Source of the DNA: Gemmatimonadota bacterium
GTDB lineage: Bacteria; Gemmatimonadota; Gemmatimonadetes; Gemmatimonadales; GWC2-71-9
Assembly (NCBI GenBank): GCA_022573095.1
Contig: JACZUR010000069.1
Span: forward strand, 1-9,317
DNA: 9,317 nucleotides
Reading direction: 5' to 3'
Part shown: piece after piece, positions 7,453 through 9,317 of the stretch
Position numbering within the stretch: the stretch's first letter is position 1
Layout of the letters: each line of letters starts with the position of its first letter
The notes under the pieces: generated by a model
What the model saw: only the letters and a program-made list of their open reading frames with translations
The model's database searches: none
Told to the model about the DNA's origin: nothing
Made by a program: the position numbers and the translations under genes

Positions 7453-8276
7453 CGAGCTATTTCGCGCCACAGTGTTCGTGCGATGAGTCGATCCACCGCC
7501 TTGTCCGGTAGCAGACGCATGAGTCGGGTCTTGAAACGTGATCTTACGACGAGCACGCGAGTCGGTGGATGGGCCGATTCGAGTACTTTGAGAATGGCCT
7601 GGGCAACACGTTTGGCAGGAATCCCGTTTCGTCCGGACGCGATTACTCGCTGGCGCACGGGTTCGGCAACACCCTCGTAAACTGTTCCCCTCAGGAATTC
7701 TAAGTTTAGTTTCTCGATCTTGTTCCAGATATCTGTGTTACACGATCCCGGTTGAACCAGCGTCACGCGCACGCCGGCGGGAATCAGCTCGCGACGCATG
7801 CTGTCGGAAACGGCTTCGAGTGCGAACTTGGTCGCCGCGTAGGGGCCGGCGAACGGGAGAGCTGTGAAGCCCGATACCGAACCTATGTTGATGATGTGTC
7901 CCTTTGTCGCCTTGACGAGCGGGAGAAACGTCTGTGTCAGCTCTACCAGTCCGAAGAGATTGACGTCGAACGCAGCGCGCATCTGCTCAATGGGTATCAG
8001 TTCCATGGGACCCATCGCCGGAATCCCTGCGTTGTTGACTAGGCCCCAGAGCCCCTCGCCGGAGAGTGCGTCTGTGACATGCCGGTACGCCGCTTTGATT
8101 GACGCGGTGCTGGTGAGATCCAGGATAACCGGCTCGGCTCCGCCGGCTCTGATCCTGTCGCCGTCCTTCGTCGAGCGCACGGTTCCGAACACTCGGTATC
8201 CCCGTTCTATCAGTATGTGCATCGTGGCGGCGCCCAGGCCCCGTGAGGTTCCTGTGATCAATATAGATCGTGACAT
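7449..8276 (-). CDS. Short-chain dehydrogenase/reductase (classical SDR)
   Basis: About 275 residues, typical of a classical SDR: NAD(P)-dependent oxidation or reduction of a hydroxyl or carbonyl group in the cytoplasm. Numbering from the longer start at 8279, the cofactor loop is TGTSRGLG (9-16), NNAG is at 82-85, and the catalytic tetrad N107, S134, Y147, K151 is complete (PYAATKFA). R13 in the glycine loop and R35 after the second strand, with no acidic residue there, suggest NADP(H). The PGSCNTDIW segment follows as usual. Two ATGs are adjacent; AGG lies six bases before the second (8276), which I prefer. The C-terminal tail, rich in Arg and Leu (RLMRLLPDKAVDRLIAR), is longer than the minimal fold and may touch membranes. 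The gene converges on the GMC gene, with stop codons overlapping. Nothing fixes the substrate. Confidence 0.92.
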   Translation of the reverse strand: MSRSILITGTSRGLGAATMHILIERGYRVFGTVRSTKDGDRIRAGGAEPVILDLTSTASIKAAYRHVTDALSGEGLWGLVNNAGIPAMGPMELIPIEQMRAAFDVNLFGLVELTQTFLPLVKATKGHIINIGSVSGFTALPFAGPYAATKFALEAVSDSMRRELIPAGVRVTLVQPGSCNTDIWNKIEKLNLEFLRGTVYEGVAEPVRQRVIASGRNGIPAKRVAQAILKVLESAHPPTRVLVVRSRFKTRLMRLLPDKAVDRLIARTLWREIAR

Positions 8277-8304
8277 CATTTACCTATTCATGGTTTGCCC
8301 CGGT

Positions 8305-8436
8305 TCATGCGATCGAGGCAGTGGCTCGTGATTTGAGTATTGCGGTGATCACGAGGGTGACGGTGATCATGAGAATGTACTTTATCTCGATGTCCCAGGT
8401 CACGCCGAGAGCGGCGAAGAACCAAGGCCGAGGCGA
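8305..8436 (-). pseudogene. C-terminal remnant of a membrane protein, acyltransferase-3-like
   Basis: On the - strand a 43-codon frame runs from just after a TAG (8437-8439) to a TGA (8305-8307) with no start codon at its beginning. It reads PWFFAALGVTWDIEIKYI and then LMITVTLVITAIL followed by a basic tail, i.e. a membrane helix ending in positive charge. The W-D-x-x-I-K-Y spacing before a final helix recalls the C-terminus of acyltransferase-3 / MdoC-like membrane enzymes. A second hydrophobic run (TFMLLMLCSIAL), in a different frame, lies upstream near 8450-8490, as if frameshifts had broken one gene. It ends 28 bases before the SDR start on the same strand, the spacing of a former operon neighbour. 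Family is tentative. Confidence 0.35.
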
Positions 8437-8528
8437 CTAGCGCTGACCTGTGGGGCAGGGCGATCGAGCAGAGCATCAGAAGCATGAAGGTGTGAGGGGG
8501 TTGCCATGATGGTGGTGGCGCTGCGGGT

Positions 8529-9035
8529 TCATCTCGCAGGCATCTGTCGGTTCCAGTTCGCCTGCTGCCAGGGATCCCGTGCGGTGGTGGTGCCGATGAT
8601 CGCACCGACTACCGCACCCACAGCACCACCTATGACCAGCCTCGTTCCCATTCTAAGAATACCGTTCAGGAGGTTGCACCCACGCCTGCAGCTATCGCTC
8701 GAACGCATACCAGCGAGCAGCCCCAACACGGCGCCGTTGCGCATGCCGGTTCGCGCACCCACCACGGCCGGGGGTCGTCGTGCGATTCGTACGTGAAGCT
8801 CGCTCACGTCTTCGGCGCCCAGCTCGAGCAACTGTTGGACTCCGGGAATGGCTACGATAAGGCTGTCATGTCGCGCACGAAGGACGGTACCGGAAATCCA
8901 CGTGGAGGCGCGTGCGCTTCCACTCGTTGGAAGTACCCTGACCTGTTGCCCGGGAAACGCCGGGATGTTGCGTTGGGCTTGGATGTTGCTTGCTAAAGTA
9001 ATCCAGCACAGCAGCACTATGGCTAGCGTTTTCAT
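8529..9035 (-). CDS. Secreted glycine-zipper protein of unknown function
   Basis: 168 residues. A signal peptide (MKTLAIVLLCWITLASNIQA) with probable cleavage after A20 directs it to the envelope. Residues about 28-88 look like a small beta domain (QVRVLP, ISGTVLRARHDSLIVAIPG, ELHVRIAR). Residues about 97-150 are Gly/Ala-rich, with a glycine zipper GGAVGAVVGAIIG near the end. The start is fixed by a strong ribosome site; the same frame is open further upstream but without signal character. The incomplete gene behind it ends in a related zipper, so the two are tandem paralogues. This copy ends in a polar Trp/Gln/Asn/Arg tail instead of the strand-like tail finishing in Phe that its neighbour has. 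I recall similar proteins in Gemmatimonadota; their function is not known to me. A scaffold or envelope-association role is speculation. Confidence 0.75.
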   Translation of the reverse strand: MKTLAIVLLCWITLASNIQAQRNIPAFPGQQVRVLPTSGSARASTWISGTVLRARHDSLIVAIPGVQQLLELGAEDVSELHVRIARRPPAVVGARTGMRNGAVLGLLAGMRSSDSCRRGCNLLNGILRMGTRLVIGGAVGAVVGAIIGTTTARDPWQQANWNRQMPAR

Positions 9036-9041
9036 GGTTGA

Positions 9042-9050
9042 TCCTCTCCT
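9042..9050 (-). promoter_or_regulatory. Strong ribosome-binding site of the glycine-zipper gene
   Basis: On the - strand AGGAGAGGA lies six bases before the ATG at 9035. This decides the start: it puts the signal peptide at the N-terminus and rejects the 56-codon upstream extension of the frame. Confidence 0.75.
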
Positions 9051-9147
9051 CTTGCGTGAGTGACTCGCGACCTCGCAGGAAGCAGGTGCCAATCGCACGG
9101 CTGACTTGTACGGCAACACCTTGACCTTGGACGGCGCACGCCGATCA

Positions 9148-9317
9148 TCAAAACGCGAGGCTAATTCCGGCGGCTCCGGGAGCGACCGTGAGACGTATGC
9201 CACCGGTGTGCAGAGGCCGCCACGGCAGCCACGTCTCAGTCCGGATCGAACGGCCGATCAGAAAACCCGCCAACCCGCCGCCCGCTGCCCCCAGGATCGC
9301 GCCGCCTGCTACCTGCA
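9148..9317 (-). CDS. Glycine-zipper envelope protein, C-terminal part (gene cut by the window edge)
   Basis: The last 55 residues of a - strand gene are visible, ending in TGA at 9148-9150. They begin with a glycine zipper (GGAILGAAGGGLAGFLIG), then RSIRTETWLPW, then a strand-like RLTVAPGAAGISLAF ending in Phe, a C-terminus usual for outer-membrane-associated proteins. I recall the same order (zipper, SxIRTExW, LRVSLAP, terminal Phe) in secreted Gemmatimonadota proteins. The next gene downstream (start at 9035) encodes a shorter relative, and the 112-base gap between them has only a short GC inverted repeat and no convincing terminator. The two are probably co-transcribed. The N-terminus lies outside the window. 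Confidence 0.65.
   Translation of the reverse strand, partial: QVAGGAILGAAGGGLAGFLIGRSIRTETWLPWRPLHTGGIRLTVAPGAAGISLAF

Noticed and set aside
8343..8369. CGGTGATCA repeated twice, 18 bases apart
   Set aside because: It is explained by the recurring Val/Ile/Thr residues of the membrane segment read on the - strand. Only two copies, so no array.
8521..8539. CTGCG/CGCAG inverted repeat over the stop of the glycine-zipper gene
   Set aside because: Five-base arms with a nine-base loop, partly inside the coding end, and no T-run. Not annotated as a terminator.
8288..8605. - strand open frame of 105 codons
   Set aside because: It overlaps the end of the glycine-zipper gene and runs out of frame through the membrane-protein remnant. 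Only a short part is hydrophobic, so it is not a gene as it stands.
9132..9143. CGGCG/CGCCG inverted repeat after the truncated glycine-zipper gene
   Set aside because: The stem is at most five pairs with a two-base loop and no T-run follows, so it is not a convincing terminator.

Overview
The window reads as a piece of a moderately GC-rich bacterial chromosome. The likeliest source is Gemmatimonadota or a close relative. This is inferred from gene style: a PknB-type kinase whose extracytoplasmic part is a TolB/FlgO-like plus TPR region, a BTAD-AAA regulator directly behind it, and two secreted glycine-zipper proteins of a kind I associate with that phylum. No rRNA, tRNA, CRISPR array, insertion sequence or replication origin is visible, and there is no sharp change of composition that marks recent transfer.

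Layout. Positions 1-467 hold no convincing gene, only a doubtful short hydrophobic ORF and one GC-rich inverted repeat. On the + strand, 468-3293 encodes a transmembrane Ser/Thr kinase. It overlaps by 16 bases a gene at 3278-5182 for a winged-helix/BTAD/AAA-ATPase transcriptional regulator. A 99-base gap carries a perfect 16-base palindrome overlapping a -35-like hexamer. Then come a Tat-targeted lipoprotein of the gluconate 2-dehydrogenase subunit 3 family (5282-5893) and, 8 bases later, a GMC-family FAD oxidoreductase (5902-7452). The remaining genes are on the - strand. A short-chain dehydrogenase (7449-8276) converges on the oxidoreductase so closely that the two stop codons share bases. 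Behind it, at 8305-8436, is the tail of what looks like a broken membrane protein, probably an acyltransferase-3-like enzyme. A small secreted glycine-zipper protein (8529-9035) and the C-terminal end of a paralogue (9148 to the window edge) complete the region.

How the genes may work together. The kinase and regulator form a compact two-gene signalling unit, comparable in parts to AfsK/AfsR of Streptomyces: an envelope-sensing kinase translated with a DNA-binding ATPase that could be its target. The subunit-3 lipoprotein and the GMC enzyme look like the two non-cytochrome subunits of a periplasmic FAD dehydrogenase. The enzyme has no export signal, so it probably leaves the cytoplasm in complex with the Tat-signal-bearing small subunit. 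It also keeps a three-cysteine motif resembling the [3Fe-4S] site of FAD-dependent glucose and fructose dehydrogenases. No cytochrome c subunit is present here. Control of the oxidoreductase pair by the kinase/regulator unit is possible from position and from the palindrome, but nothing in the sequence proves it. The substrates of the GMC enzyme and of the SDR cannot be read from the sequence.
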